From contig NZ_JACJKW010000022.1 in assembly GCF_016901775.1 (NCBI RefSeq), positions 1-42,787 of the forward strand: a DNA stretch of 42,787 bases, in the 5' to 3' direction. The stretch's first letter is position 1. Every line of letters starts with the position of its first letter. The notes beneath the pieces were generated by a model. The model saw only the letters and a list, made by a program, of their open reading frames with translations, ran no database searches and was not told where the DNA came from. Shown piece after piece: positions 1-8,190 of this stretch. This stretch comes from Intestinimonas butyriciproducens. GTDB taxonomy: Bacteria; Bacillota; Clostridia; Oscillospirales; Butyricicoccaceae. A program made the translations under genes and the position numbers.

Positions 1-69
1 TCCCATGGGGAAAGCATGCAGGCACTACATGATAAATTTTTCGGTGAAAAGGACAGCATGGCCCGCTAA
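1..69 (+). CDS. C-terminal tail of an unidentified protein (partial)
   Basis: Frame 1 is open from the window edge to a TAA at 67-69 and encodes 22 residues ending in KDSMAR. The segment is polar and charged. It is followed by several terminator-like hairpins, which fits the end of a real gene. The tail is too short to name a family. It could also be a chance open frame. Confidence 0.4.
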   Translation, partial: SHGESMQALHDKFFGEKDSMAR

Positions 70-168
70 CGGGCCCACGGGCCCGTGCCCATTGGGCGTA
101 TGATCCCTTCGGCTGCCGAAAAACTTATTTGGTTAAGGGGAACTATTTGACCTTCCCTTATCAATTTG

Positions 169-199
169 TAAAAACCGGCGACTTGTGCGTCGGTTTTTA
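169..199 (+). terminator. Terminator-like hairpin
   Basis: An A-rich left arm (AAAAACC, 2-base bulge, CGAC) pairs with GTCGGTTTTT across a 6-base loop. The T-rich right arm lets it work as an intrinsic terminator for the upstream gene. Confidence 0.55.
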
Positions 200-245
200 C
201 ACCTCCCAAGGGGCCAGTGTGCGCCGAAGGCGTGCATGCAGCCCC

Positions 246-328
246 TTGCAAAAACTCGGAAAAGTGGCTTTCGCCACTTTTTCGACATGTTCTCCCCGGA
301 GGGATTTGTATCCTTCCGGGGCTTTTTT
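246..328 (+). repeat. Double-hairpin intergenic repeat, copy A
   Basis: A TTGCAAAAA lead is followed by hairpin 1 (AAAAGTGGC/GCCACTTTT, loop TTTC, 260-281) and, after a CGACATG linker, by hairpin 2 (CCCCGGA.../...TTCCGGGG, 294-321) with a T6 tract. Copies B (8191-8270) and C (20930-21004) share the lead, the position of both hairpins and the linker sequence. Confidence 0.6.
294..328 (+). terminator. Strong intrinsic terminator
   Basis: The arms CCCCGGAGGGAT and ATCCTTCCGGGG enclose a short TTGT loop, and CTTTTTT follows directly. This ends transcription coming from the left before the rlmB promoter. Confidence 0.8.
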
Positions 329-402
329 GATCCCGGGATAAAACGAAAATGTGAAATTTGTCGAAATTCCCGGGGCAACCGGTTATTTTTTTTCGGTCTT
401 TC

Positions 403-411
403 TGTTATAAT
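403..411 (+). promoter_or_regulatory. Extended -10 promoter for rlmB
   Basis: TG-N-TATAAT (TG at 403-404, TATAAT at 406-411). The hexamer 17 bases upstream (383-388) is a poor -35, so the TG extension probably compensates. It lies 69 bases before the chosen rlmB start. Confidence 0.6.
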
Positions 412-479
412 GAGGAATACTAGGGAAAGAACCTTTTGAGAAATGGAACAAATTAGAAGAAATGATGGAGGAAAGAGGC

Positions 480-1352
480 ATGAATAAACAGCCGGAAGGA
501 CGCAAAGGGCAGGATGGACGGGGAGCCCCCGCCTGGCGCGGCAAGGGAGGAAACAAAGGCCGTCCCTTCCGTGGGGGACCGAAAGCCCCCGCCGGCGCCT
601 CCGATGAGAATATGCTGGAGGGGCGCAACGCCGTCACCGAAGCTCTGCGCAGCGGCCGGGAAATCGACAAGATCTATTTTGCCCAAGGAGCCATCGGTAC
701 CCTGGGGCATCTGGTGGCCCAGGCGCGGAAGCAGGGCATCACTGCCCAGGAAATCGATCGCCGGAAGCTGGATGCCATGAGCATCACCGGTTCCCATCAG
801 GGCATCATTGCCCTGTGTGCCGCTGTGCCCTATCGCAGCGTGGAGGATATGCTGGCTCTGGCCCGGGAGCGGGGGGAGGATCCGCTGCTGGTGCTGTGCG
901 ACGGCATCACTGACCCCCACAATCTGGGAGCCATTATCCGTACGGCCGAGGTGGCCGGCGCTCATGGGGTCATCATCCCTCGCCGGCGCAGCGCCACACT
1001 GAACAGCGCCTGTGCCAAAGCGGCCGCCGGGGCGCTGGAGTATTTGCCAGTGGCCAAGGTCAACAACCTGCCTTCGGTGATCTCCCGTCTGAAAGAAGAG
1101 GGGATTTTCCTCTTTGCCGCCGATATGGACGGGGACCGGACGCTGTATGAAGCCGATTGGAAAGGGCCTGCGGCCATTGTCATCGGCAGTGAGGGGGAAG
1201 GTATTTCCGCCCTGGTGAAAAAAGAATGTGATTATGTGGTGAGGATCCCCCAGAAAGGGAGGATCTCATCTCTCAATGCCTCCAACGCTGCCGCAATTTT
1301 GCTGTATGAAGCGGTGCGGCAGCGCGCGGAGCAGACAAGGAGCGAAGTGTGA
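480..1352 (+). CDS. rlmB: 23S rRNA (guanosine-2'-O-)-methyltransferase RlmB (TrmH/SpoU family)
   Basis: Predicted cytoplasmic SAM-dependent enzyme that 2'-O-methylates a guanosine of 23S rRNA. Read from 480 it has 290 residues. A basic, glycine-rich and probably disordered tail (1-45) is followed by the substrate-binding domain (LEGRNAVTEAL, 47-57) and a SpoU methyltransferase domain. The three knot motifs are visible: DPHNLGAIIRTA (145-156), IVIGSEGEGI (233-242) and RIPQKGRISSLNASNAAA (255-272). An in-frame ATG at 462 exists, but GGAGG at 467-471 sits 8 bases before the ATG at 480, so 480 is preferred. The next gene overlaps its stop by 4 bases. The orthologue RlmB modifies G2251 in E. coli; the exact target here is inferred from family membership. 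Confidence 0.93.
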   Translation: MNKQPEGRKGQDGRGAPAWRGKGGNKGRPFRGGPKAPAGASDENMLEGRNAVTEALRSGREIDKIYFAQGAIGTLGHLVAQARKQGITAQEIDRRKLDAMSITGSHQGIIALCAAVPYRSVEDMLALARERGEDPLLVLCDGITDPHNLGAIIRTAEVAGAHGVIIPRRRSATLNSACAKAAAGALEYLPVAKVNNLPSVISRLKEEGIFLFAADMDGDRTLYEADWKGPAAIVIGSEGEGISALVKKECDYVVRIPQKGRISSLNASNAAAILLYEAVRQRAEQTRSEV

Positions 1353-3673
1353 GCTGGAAACCGGAAGAGGAAGAATATTCGGTAGACGAGATCATCGCCG
1401 AATTTAAAAATGCCCAGCTGCGGGAGCCAAAGGAGAGGGAAGCGGATGCCCCTGCCTTTGACGAGGACACCTTGCAGAAAGAGGAGGTCCCTTCTCCCAT
1501 TCCCATGCCTCCCAGAGGAGAAGAGAAAACCCGGCCGGAGCTTTTGAAAGAAGAAAGCCGGGAGAGGAAGGAAGAGGGGCAGGAGGAAAAAGAAAAAGCC
1601 GAAGCTGCCCAAGAGAAGGAAGAAACGAAAAAAGCCCCCTCCATTCCCCCTCTTCAGCCGGGAGAGAGCCGGGTGATCGATATCACCAGCCGGGTGGCGG
1701 CCAGGGTGCAGCAGGAGGAAAAAAAGGGGAAGGCATCCCGCGTTGGGGGAAGAAAACCCTCCGGGGCGCCCGTGCACCAGATGGAAGAGCAGCCGGAAGC
1801 GGCCAAAAAGAAAAAGCCCCAGCGGCGGGAAAAAGATATTCCGGCGGAAGAACCTTCTTTGCCGCCGGAAGAGGCCAGGGAGAAGCGTTCTCCCTTCAAA
1901 GGCTGGAGAAAAAAGAAGGCAGAAGAGCCGGAGTATCCGGAATATCCCGAATACGAGGACTATGAAGACTTTGAATATGAAGAGGAAGCGCCCAGAGAGC
2001 CCATTCCCTATGATTTTCTCTTTGCGGCCGATCTGGAGGATCTGCCCAAAACCCTGAGCAACCTGGGGAAAAAGCTGCGCCGGCTGCGGCTGCGGTCGGT
2101 GCTGGCCTTCTTTTTCTGGGCTTTGGGGTTGGGAGTTACTGCGCTGCCCTCCCTGGCCCTTCCTATCCCGGAAGCCTATTCCTTCGGGACAGTCCCTCAT
2201 TTTTATTTTATCGCCCTGTGCGTGCTTCTGGTTTTGTCCATGATCGCCGCCGGGGATGTGGTTTTTGCCGGCCTGTACCGGCTGTGCCGCCTGCGTCCCA
2301 CATTGGATTCAGCGGTGCTGGTTTCGGCCCTGGCGGCCCTGGCCCATGGCCTGTGGTGCATCGGGCAGAAAAATGCCGCCATGCCCTATATCTGCGTGGC
2401 GCAGGGGGCGTTGTTTTTTGCCATCCTCAGTAAACGGGGACGGCTTCTGATGCTGCGCCGCACTTATAAGGCGGCCAGTTTGAGCACCGACCCGGCTGCC
2501 GTATGCACCAAGGAAAACCGGAAAGAGCGTACATTGGTTTATAAAGTCAAAGGAGCCAAGGAGGCCGATCTGTCTCAGGTGGAGTCTCCCGATGCCACCA
2601 TGGTATTTTCCCGGGTCTATGCCCCCTTGGCCATTGTGGCCGTATTGGTTCTTTCGGTAATGGCCACCTTCGGCACCGGCGCACCGGAACGGTTTTTTCC
2701 TGCTTTGGGAGCAATCACAGCCATGCTGGCTCCCGTAGGATTGCTTTTGTCCACGGCCACCCCAGGGGTGCGCATTTCCAAAAAGCTGTTTACCGGCGGC
2801 TCTGCCCTGCTCAGCGCCCGCAGCGCCAGAGAGTTGGCCTGGGGTGAACTGGCGGTGATCACCGACAGCGATCTGTTCCCGCCGGGCAGCGTGGCCATCA
2901 GCGGTATGAAAATCGCCCGGAGCATGAGCATGGAAAAGGTGGTGGCCTTTGCTGCCGGCGCTTTGCGGGCGGCAGGAGGCGGCGTGAGCCATGCTTTTTT
3001 GGAGTTTGCCAAGCAGCAATATATCTTTGTGCCGGAGCCGGCCCGGGTGCAGTATTTTGAGACGGGAGGCCTCTCGGCCCAGATCGGCCCGGACAGCGTT
3101 TTGTGCGGCACGGCCAGCTTCCTGATGCGCATGGGTATCCATGTCAGCGAAGGCCGGAGCATCAAAAGCGGCGTCTTTGTGGCGGTGAACGGAGCCTTTG
3201 CCGGGGTGTTCGCCTTGAAGTACAGCACTCCGCCCCAAAGCTATTCCGCCTTCCGGGTGCTGCGGGTGGGACGGCTGCGTCCGCTGCTGGCTACCCGGGA
3301 TTTCAATATGACTCCCCTGATGGTGGAGGACAAATTTGACCTCCGCCCCGGCCGCACCGATTTTCCCGATGTGGAGGAACGGGTGGCCCTGGCCCAGGAA
3401 GAAGGAAGGGGCAAAGGAAAACCCCTGGCGCTTTTGTCACGAAATACCATGCTGAGTTTTTGCGAATGTGTTACAGGAGCACGGCGTCTCCATCGGGCTG
3501 TCCGGTTCAATCTGACGGTGTCTCTTTTGTGCGCCGTCATTGGCATCGGACTGATGTATTATCTGTCCAGCACAGGCAATCTTCATGCCGCAGGACCCTG
3601 GAATGTGCTTTTGTACCTGATTTTGTGGTATATCCCTGTGTGGCTTTACAGCGCCCTTTTGTCCAGATATTAA
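1349..3673 (+). CDS. Large membrane protein resembling a catalytically dead P-type ATPase
   Basis: 774 residues, GTG start overlapping the rlmB stop (GTGTGA), so translation is probably coupled. Residues 1-240 are highly charged and low complexity, with a PEYPEY/EDYEDF-type acidic-aromatic stretch near 195-212. About six hydrophobic segments follow (near 249-270, 283-303, 319-337, 345-361, 423-440, 447-470) and two more close the protein. The layout after residue 420 follows heavy-metal P-type ATPases: APVGLLLSTATP (461-472) takes the place of the CPC-x-L-x-TP helix, VITDSDLFPPG (503-513) takes the place of DKTGTLT-x-G, SHAF stands near the usual HP motif, and TRDFN stands in for TGDN. The phosphorylation loop and the metal-binding CPC are not conserved, so a transport ATPase seems unlikely. 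A regulatory or scaffold role is possible; the function is unknown. Confidence 0.75.
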   Translation: MSWKPEEEEYSVDEIIAEFKNAQLREPKEREADAPAFDEDTLQKEEVPSPIPMPPRGEEKTRPELLKEESRERKEEGQEEKEKAEAAQEKEETKKAPSIPPLQPGESRVIDITSRVAARVQQEEKKGKASRVGGRKPSGAPVHQMEEQPEAAKKKKPQRREKDIPAEEPSLPPEEAREKRSPFKGWRKKKAEEPEYPEYPEYEDYEDFEYEEEAPREPIPYDFLFAADLEDLPKTLSNLGKKLRRLRLRSVLAFFFWALGLGVTALPSLALPIPEAYSFGTVPHFYFIALCVLLVLSMIAAGDVVFAGLYRLCRLRPTLDSAVLVSALAALAHGLWCIGQKNAAMPYICVAQGALFFAILSKRGRLLMLRRTYKAASLSTDPAAVCTKENRKERTLVYKVKGAKEADLSQVESPDATMVFSRVYAPLAIVAVLVLSVMATFGTGAPERFFPALGAITAMLAPVGLLLSTATPGVRISKKLFTGGSALLSARSARELAWGELAVITDSDLFPPGSVAISGMKIARSMSMEKVVAFAAGALRAAGGGVSHAFLEFAKQQYIFVPEPARVQYFETGGLSAQIGPDSVLCGTASFLMRMGIHVSEGRSIKSGVFVAVNGAFAGVFALKYSTPPQSYSAFRVLRVGRLRPLLATRDFNMTPLMVEDKFDLRPGRTDFPDVEERVALAQEEGRGKGKPLALLSRNTMLSFCECVTGARRLHRAVRFNLTVSLLCAVIGIGLMYYLSSTGNLHAAGPWNVLLYLILWYIPVWLYSALLSRY

Positions 3674-3716
3674 AAAATTCGCTCTGTTTTTATGTGAAAA
3701 TGCCCAAAGAAATTCA

Positions 3717-3745
3717 TTGTAAAAGTGTTAAATATACTGTATAAT
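3717..3745 (+). promoter_or_regulatory. Sigma-A promoter of the EF-G-like gene
   Basis: TTGTAA at 3717-3722 and TATAAT at 3740-3745 are separated by 17 bases. An AAAGGAG ribosome binding site and the ATG at 3791 follow. Confidence 0.8.
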
Positions 3746-3790
3746 GACTAACATGAGCAGTTCATATTCACATAAAGGAGAGATTCAATT

Positions 3791-5863
3791 ATGGCCTACA
3801 CAACTGAAAAAATCAGGAATATCTGCCTGCTGGGACACGGCGGGGATGGCAAAACCTCCTTGGTGGAGAGCCTGTTGTATATGACCGGGAACACCGACCG
3901 TCTGGGCAAGATCGCCGATGGCACTACGGTGTGCGACTACGACCCGGAAGAGATAAAGCGGAAGATCTCCATTCAGACCACACTGGTCACCCTGGAGACC
4001 CAGGGCTACAAGCTGAACATTCTGGACACCCCGGGCTATTTTGATTTCGCCGGAGAAGTGGCCCAGGCCCTTCGCGTGGCAGGCTGCGGCCTGATCGTGG
4101 TCTCCGCCAAGGACGGCGTCAATGTGGGCACCGAAAAAGCATGGCGCATGGTTCGTGGCAAGAAGCTGCCCAGCTTCTTCTATGTGTCCAAGATCGACGA
4201 GGAAAACGCCAACTTCGACAATGTGTATGAGAACCTGCGCGGCCAGTTCGGCAACAGCGTGGCTCCCTTCGTGTTCCCCTTCTTTGAAGAGGGCAACCGT
4301 CCCGCAGGCGTTATCAATATCGTCACCCGGAAGGCATATAAAGCGGAAAACGGCAAGATCGTGGAAGTCCAGCTGCCCAAGGAGAAGATGGACAAGGTGG
4401 ACCGTCTCCGTGATTCCCTGGTGGAAAGTGTTGCCACCAATTCCGAAGAGATGATGGAAAAATACTTTGCCGGTGAGGAGTTTACCGAGGAAGAGCTGAT
4501 CCACGGCCTGCATCAGGGCGTGTTGGACGGCGCCATTACTCCGGTCTGCTGCGGCAGTGCATTTACCGGCGTGGGTTCTCTGCAGCTGATCAAGACGCTG
4601 ATCGACTACGCCCCCATCCCCTACGAGGGCCTGGCCGAGCACGGCGTGGACGAAAACGGCGAAGAGACCGAAGTGCAGTTTGACGAAAACGGCAAGCCTC
4701 TGGCTATCGTCTTCAAGACCATTGCCGACCAGTATGGCCGCTTCTCCTTCTTCAAAGTGGTCTCCGGCAAGATCACAGCCGATATGCAGCTGAAGAACCA
4801 GCGCACAGGCACCATGGAAAAAATGGGCCACATCTATACCGTCAACGGCAAGAAGAACACCGAAGTGAAGGAAGTGTGCTGCGGCGATTTTGCAGCGGTT
4901 TCCAAACTGGCGGATACCAAAACCGGCGACACCCTGGCCGATCCTTCGGTGGGCGTCACCCTGGACGGCATCGATTTTGCCGAACCCTGCTATTCCCAGG
5001 CCATTTCTCCCAAGGTGAAGGGCACAGAAGACAAGCTGGCTGCTGGTCTGAACAAGCTGCGGGATGAAGACCCGGCCTTTACCGTGCAGAACAACACCGA
5101 GACCCATCAGATGGTCATTTCCGGCGCCGGTGACATCCATCTGGATGTGATCTGCTCCAAGCTGAAGAGCAAGTTCGGCGTGGAAGTGGACCTCCAGGAT
5201 CCCAAGGTGCCTTATCGGGAGAAGATCCGCAAGTCGGTGAGCGTGGAAGGCAAGCATAAGAAACAGTCCGGCGGCCACGGCCAGTATGGTCATGTCAAGA
5301 TGACCTTTGAGCCCTATGCTGAGGGTGATTACCTCTTTGAAGAGCGCACCTTCGGCGGCAGCGTGCCCAAGAACTTCCACCCCGCTGTGGACAAGGGCAT
5401 CAAGGAAGCCATGGAGCACGGCGTTCTGGCCGGATATCCCCTGGTGGGACTCCATGCCATCCTCACCGACGGTTCTTACCACGATGTGGACAGCAACGAG
5501 CTTTCCTTTAAGATGGCGGCCCGTCTGGCTTACAAGGCCGGCATTCCCCAGGCCAACCCCTGCATCCTGGAGCCTATGGGCATGATGAAGGTCTATGTGC
5601 CCGACAGCTGCATGGGCGATGTGATCGGCGATCTGAACAAGCGCCGCGGTCGTATCCTGGGCATGAATCCCACCGAGGGCGGCGAGCAGGAAGTGGTGGC
5701 CGAAGTGCCCATGGCGGAAGTTGGTTCCTATGCCATTACCCTCCGTTCCATCACCCAGGGCCGGGGCTGGTTTACTTACAAATTTGAGCGCTACGAGGAA
5801 GCTCCTCCTGCAGTACAGCAGAAGGTCATCGAAGAAAGCAAGTTCGTGGATACCGAAGAATAA
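3791..5863 (+). CDS. Elongation factor G-like GTPase (EF-G-2 type)
   Basis: A 690-residue translational GTPase with the EF-G domain order: GTP-binding domain (1 to about 270), domain II, domain III (around FTVQNNTETHQMVISGAGDIHLDV), domain IV (GKHKKQSGGHGQYGHV) and a domain V C-terminus. The P-loop is GHGGDGKT (15-22) rather than the usual AHIDAGKT. The switch II motif is DTPGY (79-83), with Tyr where canonical EF-G and EF-Tu have the catalytic His, and the G4 motif is SKID (133-136) instead of NKxD. These features match the EF-G-2 (FusA2-like) branch rather than the main translocase, which should be encoded elsewhere. It is a single-gene unit with its own promoter and a strong bidirectional terminator. 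A long open frame on the opposite strand is a codon-usage shadow. Confidence 0.88.
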   Translation: MAYTTEKIRNICLLGHGGDGKTSLVESLLYMTGNTDRLGKIADGTTVCDYDPEEIKRKISIQTTLVTLETQGYKLNILDTPGYFDFAGEVAQALRVAGCGLIVVSAKDGVNVGTEKAWRMVRGKKLPSFFYVSKIDEENANFDNVYENLRGQFGNSVAPFVFPFFEEGNRPAGVINIVTRKAYKAENGKIVEVQLPKEKMDKVDRLRDSLVESVATNSEEMMEKYFAGEEFTEEELIHGLHQGVLDGAITPVCCGSAFTGVGSLQLIKTLIDYAPIPYEGLAEHGVDENGEETEVQFDENGKPLAIVFKTIADQYGRFSFFKVVSGKITADMQLKNQRTGTMEKMGHIYTVNGKKNTEVKEVCCGDFAAVSKLADTKTGDTLADPSVGVTLDGIDFAEPCYSQAISPKVKGTEDKLAAGLNKLRDEDPAFTVQNNTETHQMVISGAGDIHLDVICSKLKSKFGVEVDLQDPKVPYREKIRKSVSVEGKHKKQSGGHGQYGHVKMTFEPYAEGDYLFEERTFGGSVPKNFHPAVDKGIKEAMEHGVLAGYPLVGLHAILTDGSYHDVDSNELSFKMAARLAYKAGIPQANPCILEPMGMMKVYVPDSCMGDVIGDLNKRRGRILGMNPTEGGEQEVVAEVPMAEVGSYAITLRSITQGRGWFTYKFERYEEAPPAVQQKVIEESKFVDTEE

Positions 5864-5893
5864 GTCCGGTATCGGAGCAAGCATCATAAAGTG

Positions 5894-5927
5894 AAAAAGG
5901 GCCGGGAGAATTTTCTCCCGGCCCTTT
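5894..5927. terminator. Bidirectional terminator between the EF-G-like gene and aspA
   Basis: A near-perfect hairpin of AAAAGGGCCGGGAGAA against TTCTCCCGGCCCTTTT with a 2-base loop. The A-tract and T-tract on the two sides allow it to work in both directions. Confidence 0.9.
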
Positions 5928-5953
5928 TGTGCTTTTTCGATGCAGGTAAAAAG

Positions 5954-5982
5954 AAAGCCCGGAAGCGTGGCTTCCGGGCTTT
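5954..5982 (-). terminator. aspA terminator
   Basis: AAAGCCCGGAAGC pairs with GCTTCCGGGCTTT around a GTG loop. On the minus strand it is followed by CTTTTT. It lies 22 bases past the aspA stop. Confidence 0.85.
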
Positions 5983-6003
5983 GATCGCTTTTGCAGCGGG
6001 TAC

Positions 6004-7437
6004 TTACTTGTTCTGGTGCTTCTTTGTGAACTGCTCCAGCTCTTCCCGCTCCTTCTCGGAGAAGGTCAGCTTGAAGGGGTTGAGGATCTCATCCACTTCG
6101 TCGGCAGAGACGATGCCCTTCTGGACCACCAGCTTACGCACAGGCACGCCGGTCTTCAGGGACTCCTTGGCGATCTCGCTGGCCCGCTTGTAGCCGATGA
6201 AGGGGCAGAGGGCGGTGATCATGCCCACGCTGTGCTCCAGCAGCTCCAGGCAGTGTTCCTTGTTGGCGGTGATGCCCAGGATGCAGTTGTCGATCAGGGT
6301 CTTGACGCCGCCGGTCAGGGTCTCGATGGACTCGAACAGGTTGTAGAACAGCACAGGCTCGAAGGCGTTCAGCTCCAGCTGACCGGCTTCGGCGGCCATG
6401 GTGATGCACATATCGTTGCCGATGATGTTGAAGGCCACCTGGCTCATCACTTCGGGGATGACAGGGTTGACCTTGCCCGGCATGATGGAGGAGCCGTTCT
6501 GCTTGGGAGGCAAGTTGATTTCAGCCAGGCCGGTACGGGGGCCGCTGGACATCAGACGCAGGTCGTTGGACATCTTGGACAGGGTGACGGCGCATGTCTT
6601 GATGATGCCGGACACATTCACAAAGCCGTCCAGGTTCTGGGTGCCGTCGATCAGGTCTTCGGACTGGATGAGGGGGAACTTGGTCACTTCCCGCAGATCG
6701 TCCACAATGTGATCCAGGTAGTCGGCGGAAACATTGATGGCGGTGCCGATGGCGGTGGCACCCATGTTCACAACGCACATATCCTTGGAAGCCTTGTGCA
6801 GGCGCTTGATATCCCGCTGGATGGCGCTGGCATAGGCGTGGAAGGACTGGCCCAGACGGATGGGCACGGCGTCCTGCAGCTGGGTGCGGCCCATCTTGAC
6901 CACATCGTCAAATTCCTTGGCCTTGATCTCCAGGGCTTCATACAGACGGTTGAGCTGCTGGAGAGCCCGGGGCAGCAGAGCCAGGATGGCCAGCTTACCG
7001 GCGGTGGGATACACATCGTTGGTGGACTGAGCCATGTTCACATGGTCATTGGGATGGACAATGGAATAGTCGCCCTTCTGGCCGCCCAGGATCTCGATGG
7101 CCCGGTTGGCAATGACCTCGTTGGCATTCATATTGGCAGAGGTGCCGGCGCCGCCCTGGATGGCGTCGACGATGAACTGGTCATGGAGCTTGCCGTTGAT
7201 GACTTCATCGCTGGCGGCGATGATGGCGTCGGCGATCTTGGCATCCAGAGTGCCGGCATGCTTGTTGGCCATGGCAGAGGCCTTCTTGATCTGAGCCAGG
7301 CTGACGATCAGCAGCTCATGCATGGGATGGCCGGTGATGGGGAAGTTCTGATGGCCGCGCAGGGACTGGACGCCATAGTAAGCGTCAACAGGTACTTCCA
7401 GGGTGCCGATGGAATCGGTTTCGACTCTAGTGTTCAT
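6004..7437 (-). CDS. aspA: Aspartate ammonia-lyase
   Basis: 477 residues, the usual length for aspartase, which reversibly splits L-aspartate into fumarate and ammonia in the cytoplasm. The N-terminus has ETDSIGTLEVPVDAYYGVQS, and the fumarase/aspartase signature GSSIMPGKVNP lies near residue 316. NMNANEVIANRA and QSTNDVYPTA are further substrate-site motifs of the superfamily. The frame stays open upstream, but ATG at 7437 (MNTRVETDS) is preceded by GTGAGGG at proper spacing and matches family N-termini. It is divergent from an Lrp/AsnC-type gene, which suggests local control by amino acid availability. Fumarate produced here could feed the fumarate hydratase subunit encoded at 23446. Confidence 0.93.
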   Translation of the reverse strand: MNTRVETDSIGTLEVPVDAYYGVQSLRGHQNFPITGHPMHELLIVSLAQIKKASAMANKHAGTLDAKIADAIIAASDEVINGKLHDQFIVDAIQGGAGTSANMNANEVIANRAIEILGGQKGDYSIVHPNDHVNMAQSTNDVYPTAGKLAILALLPRALQQLNRLYEALEIKAKEFDDVVKMGRTQLQDAVPIRLGQSFHAYASAIQRDIKRLHKASKDMCVVNMGATAIGTAINVSADYLDHIVDDLREVTKFPLIQSEDLIDGTQNLDGFVNVSGIIKTCAVTLSKMSNDLRLMSSGPRTGLAEINLPPKQNGSSIMPGKVNPVIPEVMSQVAFNIIGNDMCITMAAEAGQLELNAFEPVLFYNLFESIETLTGGVKTLIDNCILGITANKEHCLELLEHSVGMITALCPFIGYKRASEIAKESLKTGVPVRKLVVQKGIVSADEVDEILNPFKLTFSEKEREELEQFTKKHQNK

Positions 7438-7679
7438 AAAAAAGACCCTCACTTTATTCATTGGCCGCCAGGGCGGCTTTTCTTTTCGGGCACAAGGATA
7501 CACGATTTGCACCCCGGGGTAAAGAGGGGGAAGGAAATACGGAAGAAATCGAAAAAAACAGGGCCTGGGCTTCATTTTGCAAAGCAAAACAAAAATGAGA
7601 CTTTATTTTATTAGGCGAAACTGATATACTGTTGCAAAAGGGAAGATCTTCCCCAAACCAGAGGCAACGGGAGCGAGTT
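7438..7679. promoter_or_regulatory. Divergent aspA/Lrp control region with inverted repeat
   Basis: This region separates two divergent genes. It holds a perfect inverted repeat TTTTGC-AAA-GCAAAA (7575-7589), a plausible binding site for the neighbouring Lrp-type protein. TATACT at 7625-7630 is a likely -10 for the regulator; its -35 (near 7602) is weak. No clear aspA promoter was found. Confidence 0.5.
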
Positions 7680-8114
7680 ATGGACGCTATCGATAAAAAA
7701 ATCTTATCTCTTCTGGGCCAGAATGCCCGGATCCCCTTGAAAAAGATTGCCGAGCAGGTGTTTTTGTCGCCGCCGGCTGTTTCGGCTCGCATTGAGCGGA
7801 TGGAAAACAGCGGCATCATCACCGGTTATCGGGTCACAGTGGCCCAGGAAAAACTGGGCTATCATATCACCGCATTTGTCAATGTGGTGCTGCCGCCGGA
7901 GCGGCAGGAGGATTTTTATGCCTGTGTCCGTTCCTGCCCGGGGGTGATGGAATGCTATCATGTGGCAGGAGCCTTTTCCATGCTGCTGAAAGTCTGTTTT
8001 CCTGACACCCAGCAGCTGGATGCCTTTGTGGCCAAAGTGCAGAAATTCGGTAAGACCCAGACCCAGATTGTCTTTTCCGAGGTGATGGGGCACCGGGAAC
8101 CGGGACTGGAATAA
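7680..8114 (+). CDS. Lrp/AsnC family transcriptional regulator
   Basis: 144 residues when read from the ATG at 7680, which follows GGGAGCGAG; a longer in-frame start at 7632 lacks a good ribosome binding site. The N-terminal winged helix-turn-helix (MDAIDKKILSLLGQNARIPL, then KIAEQVFLSPPAVSARIERME) is followed by a GIITGYR linker and a C-terminal RAM/AsnC ligand-binding domain (roughly 60-140). The family senses amino acids and often controls a divergent gene. Here that is aspA, so aspartate or a related amino acid is a reasonable but unproven effector. Confidence 0.9.
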   Translation: MDAIDKKILSLLGQNARIPLKKIAEQVFLSPPAVSARIERMENSGIITGYRVTVAQEKLGYHITAFVNVVLPPERQEDFYACVRSCPGVMECYHVAGAFSMLLKVCFPDTQQLDAFVAKVQKFGKTQTQIVFSEVMGHREPGLE

Positions 8115-8190
8115 GCAGCGGTCTTTTTGTGAATAAAATATAAAAGACGATCTGGCGGGAAGGGGCGCGCCGGCTCTGTCCTTCATAGAT

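Larger units (their letters stand above)
70..479. other. Intergenic region with stacked hairpins and the rlmB promoter
   Basis: About 400 bases without a convincing gene. It starts with a near-perfect 20-base GGGCCC-rich palindrome (71-90), then three terminator-like hairpins listed separately, then an extended -10 promoter and the rlmB leader. Short open frames here run through the hairpins and have no ribosome binding site, so they are not called. Confidence 0.7.

Noticed and set aside
3785-5887. A 700-codon open frame on the minus strand opposite the EF-G-like gene
   Set aside because: It mirrors the codon bias of the true gene, lacks a ribosome binding site, shows no family motif and is His/Leu/Gly-rich as expected for an antisense shadow.
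6016-7614. A 532-codon open frame on the plus strand opposite aspA
   Set aside because: The same shadow effect: aspA on the other strand is unmistakable, and the opposite translation is low complexity without motifs.
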